Source: Rhizobiaceae bacterium (GTDB taxonomy: Bacteria > Pseudomonadota > Alphaproteobacteria > Rhizobiales > Rhizobiaceae). Taken from it: a stretch of 64,000 bases of DNA. The notes under the pieces were generated by a model. It worked only from the letters and a program-made list of their open reading frames with translations, did not search any database and was not told the origin of the DNA. A program made the translations under genes and the position numbers. The DNA lies in the NCBI GenBank assembly GCA_017643025.1, contig JAEPOG010000002.1, positions 124,001 to 188,000 on the forward strand, in the 5' to 3' direction. Shown here in pieces: positions 50,247-61,722 of this stretch (the stretch's first letter is position 1; each line of letters starts with the position of its first letter).

Positions 50247-51080
50247 TCACTCCAGATCGGCGACAATATACGCGCGCAACGCATCCGACACGACCGGGCG
50301 AATGCCGAACCAGCGCTCGAACCCCGGCACCGCCTGGTGGAGCAGCATGCCCAATCCGTCCACAGCCGCTAGACCGCGGGCCCGGGCCTGCGCCAGGAGG
50401 GGCGTTTCCAGCGGCGCATAGATGATGTCGGAGACGACGGCGCCATCCGGAAGGCTCGAAATGTCAATCTCGAGGTCTGGCTGGCCTTTCATGCCGAGCG
50501 ATGTCGTATTGACCAGCAAGCCGGCGCGCGGCAGCAGGGAATCGAGATCGCTCCAGTTGCGACCGCTGACCTTGCCGCCGAAATGAGCCGCGATGTCATC
50601 GGCACGCCCGGCACTGCGATTGACCACCAGGACCTCGTTCAGGCCTGCCTCGCGCAGCGCGTGGACAACGGCTCTCGCGGCGCCGCCGGCGCCCAGAACG
50701 ATAGCGGTTTCTGCGGATCGCCATCCACCTGCCCGCGCATCGAGGTTTGCGGCAAAGCCAAAGGCATCGGTGTTGCCGCCGACGATGGTGCGTCCCTCTA
50801 CCCACAGCGTGTTGACGGCGCCGATGTGTTCGGCGGCTGCATCGCGCTTTGCGGCGAGGGCGAAGGCCTGCTCCTTATGGGGAATGGTAATATTGCCGCC
50901 AGCCCAGCCGGCCCCGACAAGGCCGCCCATGAAACCGGCGAAATCGTCGGGCGCAATGTCGATCGGCTCGTAGGAACCGGCGATGCCCAGCTCGTTCAGC
51001 CAGTAACCATGGATCAGCGGCGAGCGCGAATGACCGATTGGGTGGCCGCAGACAAATGCACGCGGCTTATGTTCAGCCAT
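50247..51080 (-). CDS. aroE: Shikimate dehydrogenase
   Basis: NADPH-dependent reduction of 3-dehydroshikimate. 277 aa. Substrate site HSRSPLIHGYWL, catalytic Lys in NITIPHKE, Asp in NTDAFGF, NADP loop GAGGAARAV. ATG 51080 overlaps maf by 8 nt; a GTG at 51089 is the alternative. Confidence 0.97.
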   Translation of the reverse strand: MAEHKPRAFVCGHPIGHSRSPLIHGYWLNELGIAGSYEPIDIAPDDFAGFMGGLVGAGWAGGNITIPHKEQAFALAAKRDAAAEHIGAVNTLWVEGRTIVGGNTDAFGFAANLDARAGGWRSAETAIVLGAGGAARAVVHALREAGLNEVLVVNRSAGRADDIAAHFGGKVSGRNWSDLDSLLPRAGLLVNTTSLGMKGQPDLEIDISSLPDGAVVSDIIYAPLETPLLAQARARGLAAVDGLGMLLHQAVPGFERWFGIRPVVSDALRAYIVADLE

Positions 51081-51684
51081 CGATCGCACCGTATTGGCGC
51101 AGGACGGAGAGCAGCGGCAGCAGCGGCAGACCGATGATCGTGAACTGGCTGCCCTCCACCGTATCGAAAAGCTGAATCCCCCTGCCCTCGATCTGGTAGG
51201 AGCCGACGCTCTGGAGCGCGGTTTCGCCGACGGCCGACAGATAGCGGCCGATGAATTCCGGGCTGAGTTCGCGCATCGTCAGATCGGCGGTGTCGACGTG
51301 ACGCCACGGCGCCAGTCCTGCCTGGGCAACGACGACGGCACTGTGGAGCTGGTGGGTGCGACCCGAGAGCTCCAGTAGGTTGCGGCGCGCCTCTTCCATG
51401 TTGGCCGGCTTGTGGAACAGCCTGTCGCCGAGCGACATCGTCTGGTCGGCTCCGATAACCAGCGCGTTCGGATAGCTGAGGCTGACATCGATTGCCTTGG
51501 CTTCGGCGAGTATCAGCGCCAATTCGGCCGGCGTGACACCGGTCTTGTCGACGACACCCTCAATGGCGCGCTCGTCAGTCTTGGGCGGTATCGCCCTGAA
51601 CGGCACGCCGGCGTTTTCCAGCAGCATGCGCCGCCCGGCACTGCCTGACGCCAGTATGATTTCGGGTCGCGTCCTGTCGAGCAA
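51073..51684 (-). CDS. maf: Maf-type nucleoside triphosphate pyrophosphatase
   Basis: 203 aa Maf/YceF family. ILASGSAGRR signature at the N-terminus (residues ~9-18 from TTG), ADQTMSLGD mid-protein with the catalytic Asp. Hydrolyses non-canonical NTPs. TTG 51684 with AAGGAAG upstream is preferred; an in-frame ATG upstream at 51741 would read into ppsR. Confidence 0.93.
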   Translation of the reverse strand: MLDRTRPEIILASGSAGRRMLLENAGVPFRAIPPKTDERAIEGVVDKTGVTPAELALILAEAKAIDVSLSYPNALVIGADQTMSLGDRLFHKPANMEEARRNLLELSGRTHQLHSAVVVAQAGLAPWRHVDTADLTMRELSPEFIGRYLSAVGETALQSVGSYQIEGRGIQLFDTVEGSQFTIIGLPLLPLLSVLRQYGAIDG

Positions 51685-51715
51685 TTTGGCTTCCTTGTCG
51701 CGTGCGCAAGACCGG

Positions 51716-52537
51716 CTATCGCGCCTTGGCGCGGAGAGCAAGGATTGCCGCGGCTGTTTCCTCGATCGATCGCCGCGTCACGTCGATGAGCGGCCATCCA
51801 TGCCTACTGCAGAGCTGACGCGCATAGGTGAGCTCCTCGGCGATCATGGAACGATCGGTGTAGTCCTGCGAGTTGTAATCGCCGGTCGTACCGAGCACAC
51901 GGTTCTGGCGAACATGCGAAATGCGCTCGGCCGACGCGACGAGGCCGACGACAAGCGGTCCCTCGACCCTCGTCACTTCGTCAGGAATGGGCATGCCTAG
52001 AACGAGCGGCACGTTGGCTGTCTTCACGCCGCGGTTGGCGAGATAGATGCTTGTCGGTGTCTTCGACGTCCGCGAGATGCCTACCAGGATGATATCGGCG
52101 TCGCCGATGTCGTGGAGCATTTGGCCGTCGTCATGTTCCAGCGTGAAGTTGAGCGCATCGATGCGCCGGAAATATTGTGCGTCGAGGGCGTGCTGGGCGC
52201 CGACGCGGCGGCCGGCAGGCGTACCCAGATATGACTGGAAAACAGTCAGCACAGGCTCGAGCACGGAGACGCAGGGCAGTCCGAGGCCGGCGCAGTGCTG
52301 GTCGATTTTCGACGCGAGCGTTGGATCGACAACGGTATAGAGAACAATCCCCGGCTCGGCCTCGATGTCGGCGAAGGCGCGTTCCAGCTGTTTCTCGGTC
52401 CGCACGAGGGGATAGATGTGCTCGATGGCGCGGGCGTCATTGTATTGCGACGCGGCGGCCCTGCCCGCAGCCAGCAGAGTTTCGCCCGTGGCATCCGAAA
52501 TCATGTGGAGGTGGAAGAAGCTTTGAGGCTTGCTCAC
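51716..52537 (-). CDS. ppsR: Bifunctional kinase-pyrophosphorylase (DUF299, PpsR/PDRP)
   Basis: 273 aa. [14 protein letters not shown] at the N-terminus and the P-loop-like [11 protein letters not shown] (~150-160). It phosphorylates and dephosphorylates PEP synthase or PPDK. GTG 52537 ([11 protein letters not shown]) chosen on homology. First gene on the left arm of the divergence from the putative oriC, next to hemE on the other side. Confidence 0.92.
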   Translation of the reverse strand: MSKPQSFFHLHMISDATGETLLAAGRAAASQYNDARAIEHIYPLVRTEKQLERAFADIEAEPGIVLYTVVDPTLASKIDQHCAGLGLPCVSVLEPVLTVFQSYLGTPAGRRVGAQHALDAQYFRRIDALNFTLEHDDGQMLHDIGDADIILVGISRTSKTPTSIYLANRGVKTANVPLVLGMPIPDEVTRVEGPLVVGLVASAERISHVRQNRVLGTTGDYNSQDYTDRSMIAEELTYARQLCSRHGWPLIDVTRRSIEETAAAILALRAKAR

Positions 52538-52929
52538 AGACGGCTCGGAGTTGCTGTGGTCTCGTGTGGACAAAGTGCGTTTCCGGCTAAGTGGGTTTGA
52601 AGGCAATCTAACAGAGGCCGATCTATCCACAATTCACCGGGCCGATCGGGTGACGCTCCCGCTGTGCAGAGTAGCCGTGCAATTCATCGGCAATCCACCG
52701 GTGCGCGGCTGAAGATGCGACAGCAGGCCGGTTGCGATGGCTGGAATTCAGGGCTATTGCGCCGACTGTCCCCGTTATTCCCGTAGTTCGTCCACACGGG
52801 GTTGGCAGCGTAATTTGGTGAGAGCACGGACGGGTTGCCTGTGAACGAGTGCCACTTACCGCAACCCACAGATTCGAAGAATCAGAATAATCCTTCGGAT
52901 TGAATTTTCTTTTTGTTTACCAATCATCG
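52538..52929. other. Probable chromosomal replication origin (oriC)
   Basis: A ~390-bp non-coding gap between ppsR and hemE, the position of oriC in Caulobacter and Rhizobiales. DnaA-box-like 9-mers: TTGTCCACA on minus (52565-52573, 8/9 to TTATCCACA), CTATCCACA (52623-52631, 8/9), TCGTCCACA (52788-52796, 7/9) and TTGCTCACA at 52530-52538. Two GANTC sites at 52871-52875 and 52879-52883, and an AT-rich run at ~52876-52920. Genes diverge from it. No CtrA TTAA-N7-TTAA site seen. Confidence 0.7.
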
Positions 52930-53973
52930 ATGGGTGTGCTCGTGACTGAGGAAAGGCTGGTTCTGGAGGTCCTGAAAGGACGTACGGTCTTTCCTCCACC
53001 GGTATGGATGATGCGTCAGGCTGGCCGCTATCTTCCGGAGTACCGGGCCACGAGAGAGCGGGCCGGGAGCTTCCTCGACCTCTGCTACAATCCCGAACTG
53101 GCTTGCGAGGTGACGCTCCAGCCGATCCGCCGGTTTGGCTTCGACGCCTCGATCCTGTTTTCGGATATTCTGGTGGTACCCCATGCACTGGGCCGCGATC
53201 TCCGGTTCGAAGAGGGTGTCGGTCCGGTGATGACGCCGATGGATGCCAGTGAAATCGGCTCGCTGGATACTGATGGTTTCCATGAGCATCTAAAGCCGGT
53301 CTACGAAACGGTCGGGATGCTTCGGAGAAAGCTGCCTGCTGAAACGACGCTGCTGGGGTTCTGCGGCGCGCCATGGACGGTTGCGACATACATGATCGCT
53401 GGTCGCGGTTCGCCGGACCAGGCTGTGACGCGCCAGTTCGGGTTCAGGCACGGTGAGGTTTTCGCAGAGCTGCTGAACCGGCTGGCGGATGTCAGCGCAG
53501 ACTATCTGTCCCGGCAGGTGGAGGCGGGCGCCGATGCGGTGCAGATATTCGATTCATGGGCGGGCGTGCTGGACGAGGCTGCATTCGAGCGCTGGTGCGT
53601 AGAGCCGGTTATGCGGCTGGTCAGACGGTTCCGGGAACGCCACCCGGACGTTCCGGTGATCGGCTTTCCGCGGGGCGCCGGGATGCTCTTCGGCCGCTAC
53701 CGTCAGAAGACGGGCGTGACTGCGCTGGGGCTCGACTGGTCGGTTCCGTATTCCCAGGCACGTGAGTTACAGGCGGAAGGCACCGTGCAGGGCAATCTCG
53801 ACCCTATGCGGCTGGTCGCCGGCGGACGTGCGCTCAAGGAGGGTGTCGAGACGATCCTGCGTACCCTCGGAGACGGGCCGCTCGTGTTCAATCTGGGTCA
53901 CGGCGTGACGCCGGACACGCCGGTTGAGAATGTCGAGGCGATGGTGCGGCAGGTGAGGTCCGGGAACCGATGA
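52930..53973 (+). CDS. hemE: Uroporphyrinogen decarboxylase
   Basis: Converts uroporphyrinogen III to coproporphyrinogen III in heme synthesis. 347 aa; [17 protein letters not shown] (central) and [12 protein letters not shown] hold substrate-binding Arg/Asp. ATG 52930 used; GTG 52942 ([12 protein letters not shown]) is equally close to the family start. It flanks the probable oriC. Confidence 0.97.
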   Translation: MGVLVTEERLVLEVLKGRTVFPPPVWMMRQAGRYLPEYRATRERAGSFLDLCYNPELACEVTLQPIRRFGFDASILFSDILVVPHALGRDLRFEEGVGPVMTPMDASEIGSLDTDGFHEHLKPVYETVGMLRRKLPAETTLLGFCGAPWTVATYMIAGRGSPDQAVTRQFGFRHGEVFAELLNRLADVSADYLSRQVEAGADAVQIFDSWAGVLDEAAFERWCVEPVMRLVRRFRERHPDVPVIGFPRGAGMLFGRYRQKTGVTALGLDWSVPYSQARELQAEGTVQGNLDPMRLVAGGRALKEGVETILRTLGDGPLVFNLGHGVTPDTPVENVEAMVRQVRSGNR

Positions 53974-54485
53974 GCGGGAACCGCCCACTACTGCGCGCAA
54001 TCGTGGCGCTGGTCGTTCTGGCGCTGGCTGTGTCCGCGCTGTTCCTGATCGATTCGGCTGCGGCCTACCCCTGGATAAAGGCGTTTCACATTATTGCCGT
54101 GATCTCGTGGATGGCCGGGATGCTCTACCTGCCGCGACTGTTCGTCTATCACGCCGGTTCCAAGCCGGGCTCGGAGCAGTCGGAGACGTTCAAGGTGATG
54201 GAGCGCAGGCTGCTGCGCGCGATCATCAACCCGGCGATGATCGTGACCTGGGCGGCCGGCCTGTGGCTTGGGTGGCACGGCTTCGGTTTCGATGCCGGCT
54301 GGCTGTATGCCAAGATCGCGCTGGTGCTGATCCTGTCCGGCCTGCACGGCTATCTGTCGGCGTCGGTTCGCCGTTTTGCCGAGGACCGCAACGAAAAGCC
54401 TGCGAGGCACTGGCGGATCGTCAATGAAGTTCCCACATTGCTGATGATCGCCATCGTCTTGCTGGTCGTCCTGAAGCCGTTCTGA
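53970..54485 (+). CDS. hemJ: Protoporphyrinogen oxidase HemJ
   Basis: 171 aa, four membrane spans; [24 protein letters not shown] carries the conserved His and heme-contact residues. Oxygen-dependent-type replacement for HemG/HemY in alphaproteobacteria. ATGA overlap with hemE. Confidence 0.95.
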   Translation: MSGNRPLLRAIVALVVLALAVSALFLIDSAAAYPWIKAFHIIAVISWMAGMLYLPRLFVYHAGSKPGSEQSETFKVMERRLLRAIINPAMIVTWAAGLWLGWHGFGFDAGWLYAKIALVLILSGLHGYLSASVRRFAEDRNEKPARHWRIVNEVPTLLMIAIVLLVVLKPF

Positions 54486-54634
54486 CGGCGAAAATTGGCT
54501 GCTTGCTCTTTGCGGCAGGCGGCGATATGAGTCGCAACCTCTCCCCGCATCGAGCGACCTCGGCCCCAGCAGCATCCTTCTGCGCCAGGCGCTCCGCAGC
54601 CCTACCTACATTTCCATTCCCTCCAACATTGCAC

Positions 54635-55900
54635 ATGCAGGATATGAAACTTCAGGAACTCAAAAACAAAGGCCCGACGGACCTCATCGCCTTCGCCGAA
54701 TCGCTAGAGGTCGAGAATGCCAGCGTCATGCGCAAGCAGGAGCTGATGTTCGCGATCCTGAAGAAGCTCGCGGCCCAGGATACTGAGATTGTCGGCGAGG
54801 GCGTGGTCGAAGTGCTGCAGGACGGGTTCGGCTTCCTGCGCTCGGCCAATGCGAATTACCTTCCGGGTCCTGATGATATCTATATCTCGCCGTCGCAGAT
54901 CAGGCGCTTTTCGCTGAAGACGGGCGACACCGTGGAAGGGCCGATCCGCAGCCCCAAGGAGGGCGAGCGTTATTTCGCCCTGCTCAAGGTCAACACGATC
55001 AACTTCGAAGACCCGGAGAAGATCCGGCACAAGATTCACTTCGACAATCTGACGCCGCTGTATCCGGATTCGCGTCTCCGCATGGAGATCGACGATCCGA
55101 CGAAGAAAGATCTATCGGCGCGGGTGATCGATCTGGTTGCGCCGCTTGGCAAGGGCCAGCGTGGTCTGATCGTGGCGCCGCCGCGAACCGGCAAGACCGT
55201 TTTGCTGCAGAACATTGCGCATTCGATCACCTCGAACCATCCGGAGTGCTTCCTCATTGTGCTGCTCATCGATGAGCGGCCGGAGGAGGTGACCGACATG
55301 CAGCGCTCTGTGCGTGGCGAGGTCGTGTCTTCGACCTTCGACGAGCCGGCGACGCGGCACGTCCAGGTCGCTGAAATGGTGATCGAGAAGGCCAAGCGTC
55401 TGGTTGAGCATGGACGTGACGTGGTCATTCTCCTCGATTCGATCACGCGTCTCGGCCGCGCCTACAACACCGTGGTGCCATCATCCGGCAAGGTGCTGAC
55501 CGGCGGTGTCGATGCCAATGCGCTGCAGCGGCCGAAGCGTTTCTTCGGCGCGGCACGCAATATCGAGGAAGGCGGTTCGCTGACCATTATCGCGACTGCG
55601 CTGATCGATACCGGCAGCCGCATGGACGAAGTGATCTTCGAGGAATTCAAGGGCACAGGCAATTCGGAGATCGTGCTCGACCGGAAGGTTGCCGACAAGC
55701 GCATCTTCCCGTCGATGGATATCCTTAAGTCCGGCACGCGCAAGGAAGACCTGCTTATTGCGCGCCAGGACCTGCAGAAGATCTTTGTCCTGCGTCGCAT
55801 TCTGGCGCCGATGGGCACAACCGATGCGATCGAGTTCCTCATCGACAAGCTGAAGCAGACGAAGACAAACTCGGACTTCTTCGACTCGATGAACACCTGA
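54635..55900 (+). CDS. rho: Transcription termination factor Rho
   Basis: 421 aa hexameric RNA helicase. RNA-binding N-domain ([22 protein letters not shown]), Walker [12 protein letters not shown] (~179-189), and [18 protein letters not shown] 54635 ([10 protein letters not shown]) is chosen on homology; ATG 54644 is close. Preceded by a 149-nt leader. Confidence 0.98.
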   Translation: MQDMKLQELKNKGPTDLIAFAESLEVENASVMRKQELMFAILKKLAAQDTEIVGEGVVEVLQDGFGFLRSANANYLPGPDDIYISPSQIRRFSLKTGDTVEGPIRSPKEGERYFALLKVNTINFEDPEKIRHKIHFDNLTPLYPDSRLRMEIDDPTKKDLSARVIDLVAPLGKGQRGLIVAPPRTGKTVLLQNIAHSITSNHPECFLIVLLIDERPEEVTDMQRSVRGEVVSSTFDEPATRHVQVAEMVIEKAKRLVEHGRDVVILLDSITRLGRAYNTVVPSSGKVLTGGVDANALQRPKRFFGAARNIEEGGSLTIIATALIDTGSRMDEVIFEEFKGTGNSEIVLDRKVADKRIFPSMDILKSGTRKEDLLIARQDLQKIFVLRRILAPMGTTDAIEFLIDKLKQTKTNSDFFDSMNT

Positions 55901-55999
55901 TCGATTCGGCTGCGGAACGAGTCTGCGTGAGTTAACGTCCCGCGGGATTCGATTCGGACTCGAAACGAGAGATGCCGGCATTGGCCCGGTGGGCTGGTC

Positions 56000-57310
56000 A
56001 TGCAGCAATCCGCCACCATCTTTGCGTTGTCGAGCGGGAATCCGCCCAGCGGCGTGGCGGTGATCCGGATTTCGGGGCCGCTGGCCAAGGACACGGTGCG
56101 TACACTGTGCGGTTTCGTGCCGCCGGACCGCACTCTCAAGCTTGCTGACATCAAGGACGCGGACGGCGCAGTTCTGGATCGCGGGCTCGTCTGTGCTTTC
56201 ACCGCGCCGGCGAGTTTCACCGGAGAAGACTGTGCCGAACTGCATGTCCACGGCGGCCGGGCTTCGGTCGGTGCGATATTGCGCGTGCTCGGTTCGATGG
56301 ACGGGCTTCGCCAGGCTGAGGCAGGCGAATTCACCCGACGTGCTTTCGTTAACGGCAAGATGGATCTGACGGGCGCCGAGGGGTTGTCGGACCTGATTTC
56401 GGCCGAAACGGAAATGCAGCGCCGTTTCGCATTGGACAATTCCAACGGCCGGCAGCGGGTGCTTTATGAGGCGTGGCGGGAGCGACTTCTGCACGCGCGC
56501 GCAATGATCGAGGCTGAGCTCGATTTTTCTGATGAGGGCGATGTACCGGGATCGGTTGCGGGAGAGGTTTGGGCCGACGTTGCCCGGCTGATTGCCGAGA
56601 TGGACCGGCACCTCGAAGGAGCAAGGACCGGCGAAATCCTGCGCGAGGGTTTTCGCGTTGTTATTCTGGGCGCCCCCAATGCCGGCAAATCCAGTCTGCT
56701 GAATCGCCTTGCTGACCGCGATGTAGCGATCGTAACCGACGAACCCGGAACGACGCGGGACCTCGTTGAGGTCGTGCTCGATCTCGACGGTTTGCGCACC
56801 ATCGTGACGGACACAGCCGGTTTGCGCGAACAGCCGGGCAAGGTTGAGGCGATTGGTATCGGGAAGGCGCTGAAGCGTGCTGAAGAAGCGGATCTGGTGA
56901 TCCTGCTTGAAGCGCCGGGTGATGGGGAAGTTCCTATTCAATCAAAAGAAGTCCCGATTCTGCGCGTTGCGTCGAAGAGTGATCTTGGTGCGGTTTCGGA
57001 AGGTTTCGATCTGGCTGTCTCTTCTGTTACCGGAGATGGCATTGGTGAGCTGGTCGCGCGCATGAGGGAGGCGGCGTTGGCGCTTGTCGGTGGATGGTCG
57101 ACGTCTGCGATACCCTTCCGGTCAAGACATGTTGAGCTCGTTCGGGCTGCTCGCGCTCATCTTGTCGATGTGCTGGACGAGGCGGCCGATCTTGAACTGC
57201 GTGCGGAAGCGTTGCGCCTGGCCGGTGATGAATTGGGCCAGATTACCGGTGCGATCGGTACGGAGGAGGTACTTGGAGCGATCTTCAGCCGGTTTTGCAT
57301 TGGCAAATGA
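56000..57310 (+). CDS. mnmE: tRNA modification GTPase MnmE
   Basis: With MnmG installs cmnm5U34 in tRNA. 436 aa. N-terminal folate domain (TIFALSSGNPPSGVAVIR), G domain P-loop GAPNAGKSSLL, DTAGLRE, and the catalytic C-terminal CIGK (433-436). Also called trmE. Confidence 0.98.
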   Translation: MQQSATIFALSSGNPPSGVAVIRISGPLAKDTVRTLCGFVPPDRTLKLADIKDADGAVLDRGLVCAFTAPASFTGEDCAELHVHGGRASVGAILRVLGSMDGLRQAEAGEFTRRAFVNGKMDLTGAEGLSDLISAETEMQRRFALDNSNGRQRVLYEAWRERLLHARAMIEAELDFSDEGDVPGSVAGEVWADVARLIAEMDRHLEGARTGEILREGFRVVILGAPNAGKSSLLNRLADRDVAIVTDEPGTTRDLVEVVLDLDGLRTIVTDTAGLREQPGKVEAIGIGKALKRAEEADLVILLEAPGDGEVPIQSKEVPILRVASKSDLGAVSEGFDLAVSSVTGDGIGELVARMREAALALVGGWSTSAIPFRSRHVELVRAARAHLVDVLDEAADLELRAEALRLAGDELGQITGAIGTEEVLGAIFSRFCIGK

Positions 57311-57323
57311 TTCACGTGAAACA
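57308..57323. promoter_or_regulatory. parS site 1
   Basis: TGATTCACGTGAAACA, 15/16 to the ParB consensus TGTTTCACGTGAAACA (mismatch at base 3). It starts in the last bases of mnmE (stop at 57310). About 4.4 kb right of the probable oriC. Confidence 0.9.
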
Positions 57324-57375
57324 GTGGAACTATGGGCGTGTTGTCTGTATTGGACCAGCGCGGCACCATCATGAA

Positions 57376-57391
57376 TGTTTCACGTGAAACG
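57376..57391. promoter_or_regulatory. parS site 2
   Basis: TGTTTCACGTGAAACG, 15/16 (last base differs). It lies in the mnmG 5' leader, 28 nt upstream of the ATG used here, and would encode VSRET if translation began at ATG 57371. Confidence 0.92.
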
Positions 57392-57418
57392 AATCCCGGC
57401 CCGGTTGGCGTAGTGGCG

Positions 57419-59296
57419 ATGAATCCCAGGAAGTTCGACGTAATCGTTATCGGTGGCGGTCATGCTGGCTGCGAAGCCGCCTCTGCCTCTGCGCGATCCG
57501 GCGCGCATACTGCTTTGGTGACGATTTCTGCGGACACGATCGGTGTCATGTCATGCAATCCGGCGATCGGAGGGCTCGGCAAAGGCCATCTGGTGCGCGA
57601 GGTCGATGCGCTTGACGGACTGATGGGCCGTATCGCGGACCAGTCGGGTATCCAGTTTCGGTTATTGAACCGTCGCAAGGGTCCGGCGGTTCGTGGGCCG
57701 CGAACTCAGGCGGACCGCAAGCTCTATCGGCTAGCCATGCAGCGGGCGATAGCGGCGCGGGAAAATCTGGCAGTCATTGAAGGAGAGGTGACGGATATCG
57801 GCATCGCCGACGGTCAGGTTGCCTTTGTCGAACTTGCAGATGGCCGGCAACTGGCTTGCGGCGCTGTCGTTCTCACCACAGGCACCTTTCTTCGGGGGTT
57901 GATCCATATCGGCGAGCATTCATTTGCAGCTGGCCGCATGGGCGAAAAGGCTGCGTCAAAGCTTTCGGCGCGCATTGAGGCGGCTGGCTTCGAACTGGGC
58001 CGTTTGAAAACCGGGACTCCGCCAAGGCTGGATGGGAAGACAATCGACTGGGCGGCGCTCGACATGCAGAAGCCGGACGATGAGCCGGTGCCGTTTTCGT
58101 TGATGACCGACAGGATCGAGCAACCGCAGATCGATTGCGGCATTACGCGCACCACCGATGCGACGCATGAGATCATCCGCGCCAACATCAATCGTTCCGC
58201 GATGTATTCCGGTTCGATCAAGGGCGTCGGCCCGCGCTACTGCCCTTCCATCGAGGACAAGATCGTCAAGTTCGGCGACCGCGACGGCCACCAGATCTTC
58301 CTCGAGCCCGAGGGGCTGGATGACGACACGGTCTATCCGAACGGCATTTCGACTTCGCTTCCTGAGGAAGTGCAGCGTGAAATCCTGCGCAGCATTCCTG
58401 GGCTTGAGAATGCCGCGATGGTGCGGCCGGGCTATGCGATCGAATATGATCATATCGATCCGCGGGAACTCGAGCCGAGCCTTGAGACGCGGCGGGTGCG
58501 CGGACTCTTCACAGCTGGGCAGATCAACGGCACGACCGGGTACGAGGAAGCGGCTGCGCAGGGGATTGTCGCCGGCATCAATGCGGCGCGCCGGGCCGGC
58601 GGCAGTGATCACATCACGATCAGCCGCACCGAGGCCTATATCGGCGTGATGATCGATGACCTGACGGCGCGAGGCATCACCGAACCCTACCGGATGTTCA
58701 CCTCGCGCGCCGAGTTCAGGCTTTCATTGCGAGCCGACAACGCCGACGAGCGCCTGACGCCGATCGGCGAAGGATTGGGAATCGTGGGTACGGAGCGGAG
58801 CGCCAGGTTCCGTGAGATGCAGTCGCGGCTGGATGCGGCCCGCGCAAGCGCGCATGCTCTGACAATCACGCCAAATGCCGCTGCCGGGTTTGGCATCGCG
58901 CTCAACCGCGATGGCGTGCGCCGCTCGGCCTATGAGCTTCTGTCCTATCCGGGCGTCGGCCTCATCGATCTTCAGTGCATCTGGCCGGAACTCGCGGGCC
59001 TCGACGCCAAGACCGCCGAAGCGCTGGAGACCGAGGCTAAATATGCGGTTTATGTCGATCGGCAGCAGCAGGAAGTGCTTCACATTCGACGCGAGGAGAA
59101 CACAGCCATTCCGACCGATCTCGACTACGCGGGTCTGGCAGGGCTGTCGAACGAGCTGAAGCAGAAACTTGCGGCACGGAAGCCGCGCTCGATCGCCGAG
59201 GCGCAGCGGCTGGACGGCATGACGCCGGCTGCGCTTGCTATCGTCATCTCTGCAATACACCTGCGGCAGGCCGAAAGGCGCCGCGGCGCGGCATGA
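57419..59296 (+). CDS. mnmG: tRNA uridine-5-carboxymethylaminomethyl modification enzyme MnmG
   Basis: FAD-dependent partner of MnmE, 625 aa. FAD loop [12 protein letters not shown] near residue 10, CNPAIGG-type loop ([14 protein letters not shown]) and the [11 protein letters not shown] segment. ATG 57419 ([14 protein letters not shown]) chosen; an in-frame ATG 57371 would add a parS-encoded [11 protein letters not shown] extension. Also gidA. Confidence 0.97.
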   Translation: MNPRKFDVIVIGGGHAGCEAASASARSGAHTALVTISADTIGVMSCNPAIGGLGKGHLVREVDALDGLMGRIADQSGIQFRLLNRRKGPAVRGPRTQADRKLYRLAMQRAIAARENLAVIEGEVTDIGIADGQVAFVELADGRQLACGAVVLTTGTFLRGLIHIGEHSFAAGRMGEKAASKLSARIEAAGFELGRLKTGTPPRLDGKTIDWAALDMQKPDDEPVPFSLMTDRIEQPQIDCGITRTTDATHEIIRANINRSAMYSGSIKGVGPRYCPSIEDKIVKFGDRDGHQIFLEPEGLDDDTVYPNGISTSLPEEVQREILRSIPGLENAAMVRPGYAIEYDHIDPRELEPSLETRRVRGLFTAGQINGTTGYEEAAAQGIVAGINAARRAGGSDHITISRTEAYIGVMIDDLTARGITEPYRMFTSRAEFRLSLRADNADERLTPIGEGLGIVGTERSARFREMQSRLDAARASAHALTITPNAAAGFGIALNRDGVRRSAYELLSYPGVGLIDLQCIWPELAGLDAKTAEALETEAKYAVYVDRQQQEVLHIRREENTAIPTDLDYAGLAGLSNELKQKLAARKPRSIAEAQRLDGMTPAALAIVISAIHLRQAERRRGAA

Positions 59297-59925
59297 ATTC
59301 CGACCAGAAGGCACAGCTTGAGCGAATCGCCGGGCCCGTTTCACGTGAAACATTCGACCGGCTGAAAGGCTTCGAGGCGCTGTTCGGCAAATGGGCGGCG
59401 CGGATCAATCTCGCTGCGCCGTCAACGCTGCCGCAACTGTGGGACCGGCATATCCTCGACAGCGCCCAGATATTGCCGTTGGCGCCGGCAGCGCAGAGAT
59501 GGCTGGATCTCGGATCGGGAGGCGGGTTTCCCGGTGCGGTTCTGGCTATCCTCCTGCATGAGAGGCCGGGCGCATCCATCGCCTTGGTCGAAAGCAACAA
59601 CAAGAAGGCGGCTTTCCTGCGCAACGCCTTGGCGCAGGCAGGTGCGCCGGCTTCGGTTCATCCGGTTCGGATAGAAGACTTCGGCAGCCAGAAATATTCC
59701 GCGGACGTCGTGACGGCGCGTGCGCTGGCTCCGTTGTCGGCACTTCTCGGTCTCGCCGGCCCGTGGTTGACAGAGGGCGCGAAGGGCCTGTTCCACAAAG
59801 GCAGGGATTACCGGCGCGAAGTAGAAGAAAGCCGTGACGCTTGGCAATTCGATCTGGTAGAACATCCAAGCGCGATCGATGCGGCAAGCGTGATCCTGGA
59901 AATTTCCGGTCTGAAAAAACGCTGA
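59293..59925 (+). CDS. rsmG: 16S rRNA (guanine-527-N7)-methyltransferase RsmG
   Basis: 210 aa class I MTase (gidB). SAM loop [14 protein letters not shown] and [11 protein letters not shown]. Residues around 16-20 are VSRET, encoded by an embedded parS site. ATGA overlap with mnmG. Confidence 0.97.
   Translation: MNSDQKAQLERIAGPVSRETFDRLKGFEALFGKWAARINLAAPSTLPQLWDRHILDSAQILPLAPAAQRWLDLGSGGGFPGAVLAILLHERPGASIALVESNNKKAAFLRNALAQAGAPASVHPVRIEDFGSQKYSADVVTARALAPLSALLGLAGPWLTEGAKGLFHKGRDYRREVEESRDAWQFDLVEHPSAIDAASVILEISGLKKR
59337..59352. promoter_or_regulatory. parS site 3, inside rsmG
   Basis: CGTTTCACGTGAAACA, 15/16 to consensus (first base differs). Fully coding; the frame gives the VSRET pentapeptide. 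About 6.4 kb from the probable oriC. Confidence 0.9.
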
Positions 59926-59971
59926 GTTGGCGATCGCCCATGGAGTCCCTGTACGAGGCCGCGCGACGACT

Positions 59972-60760
59972 ATGAGTCCACGTATCATCACAGTCGCCAA
60001 TCAGAAGGGTGGCGTCGGCAAGACAACGACGGCCATCAATCTCGCGACGTCGCTGGCGGCCATCGGCGAGCGGGCGCTGGTCGTCGATCTCGACCCGCAG
60101 GGCAATGCCAGCACTGGCCTGGGCATCGACCGCAAGGAACGCGACATCTCCTCCTATGAGGTGCTGACGGGGCAAGCTGCCATAGCCGACGCGGCTATGG
60201 AAACCGCGGTGCCGGGGCTTTCGCTGGTGCCGTCGACGCTCGATCTGCTCGGCGTCGAGATGGAGATTGCCTCCGCGCCCGATAGGGTGCTGCGGCTGCG
60301 CAAGGCGCTGCGCGATACCGGCCGGCCGAGCCCCTACGGTTACGTGCTTATCGACTGCCCGCCGTCGCTCAACCTTCTGACGCTGAACGCCATGGCAGCC
60401 GCGGATTCGGTGCTGGTCCCGCTGCAGTGCGAGTTCTTTGCGCTTGAAGGCCTCAGCCAGCTGCTGGCGACTGTTGAGCAGGTGCGCGGGTCGATCAATC
60501 CGGATCTGGAAATACAGGGCATCGTGATGACGATGTTCGACGGCAGGAACAATCTCGCCAACCAGGTGGTCGAGGATGTCCGCGAATATATGGGCGACAA
60601 GGTCTACGACACGGTTATCCCGCGCAATGTGCGCGTGTCGGAAGCGCCGTCCTACGGCAAACCGGTCATCCTTTACGACCTTCATTGCAGCGGCAGCCAG
60701 GCCTATCTCCAACTCGCCTCGGAAGTGATCCGCCGCGAAAGGCGGTTGCGCGCTGCCTGA
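59972..60760 (+). CDS. parA: Chromosome partitioning ATPase ParA
   Basis: 262 aa, deviant Walker ATPase: KGGVGKTT (12-19) with the signature Lys, DLDPQGNAS and LIDCPPSLNLLTL. Small chromosomal type with no N-terminal HTH. Moves ParB-parS origin regions to the poles. ATG 59972 preferred because MSPRIITVAN is the family start. Confidence 0.97.
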   Translation: MSPRIITVANQKGGVGKTTTAINLATSLAAIGERALVVDLDPQGNASTGLGIDRKERDISSYEVLTGQAAIADAAMETAVPGLSLVPSTLDLLGVEMEIASAPDRVLRLRKALRDTGRPSPYGYVLIDCPPSLNLLTLNAMAAADSVLVPLQCEFFALEGLSQLLATVEQVRGSINPDLEIQGIVMTMFDGRNNLANQVVEDVREYMGDKVYDTVIPRNVRVSEAPSYGKPVILYDLHCSGSQAYLQLASEVIRRERRLRAA

Positions 60761-60822
60761 ATGCCGCCGTCAATTCGGGCAAGACTCGATTCGGCGGCGA
60801 AACGATATGAAACGGACAAGCC

Positions 60823-61704
<882 letters not shown>

Positions 61705-61722
61705 CGGACAAACGCCTGACGA

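Noticed and set aside
54080..54096. parS-like GGCGTTTCACATTAT in hemJ
   Set aside because: Only the left half-site matches; the palindrome is absent.
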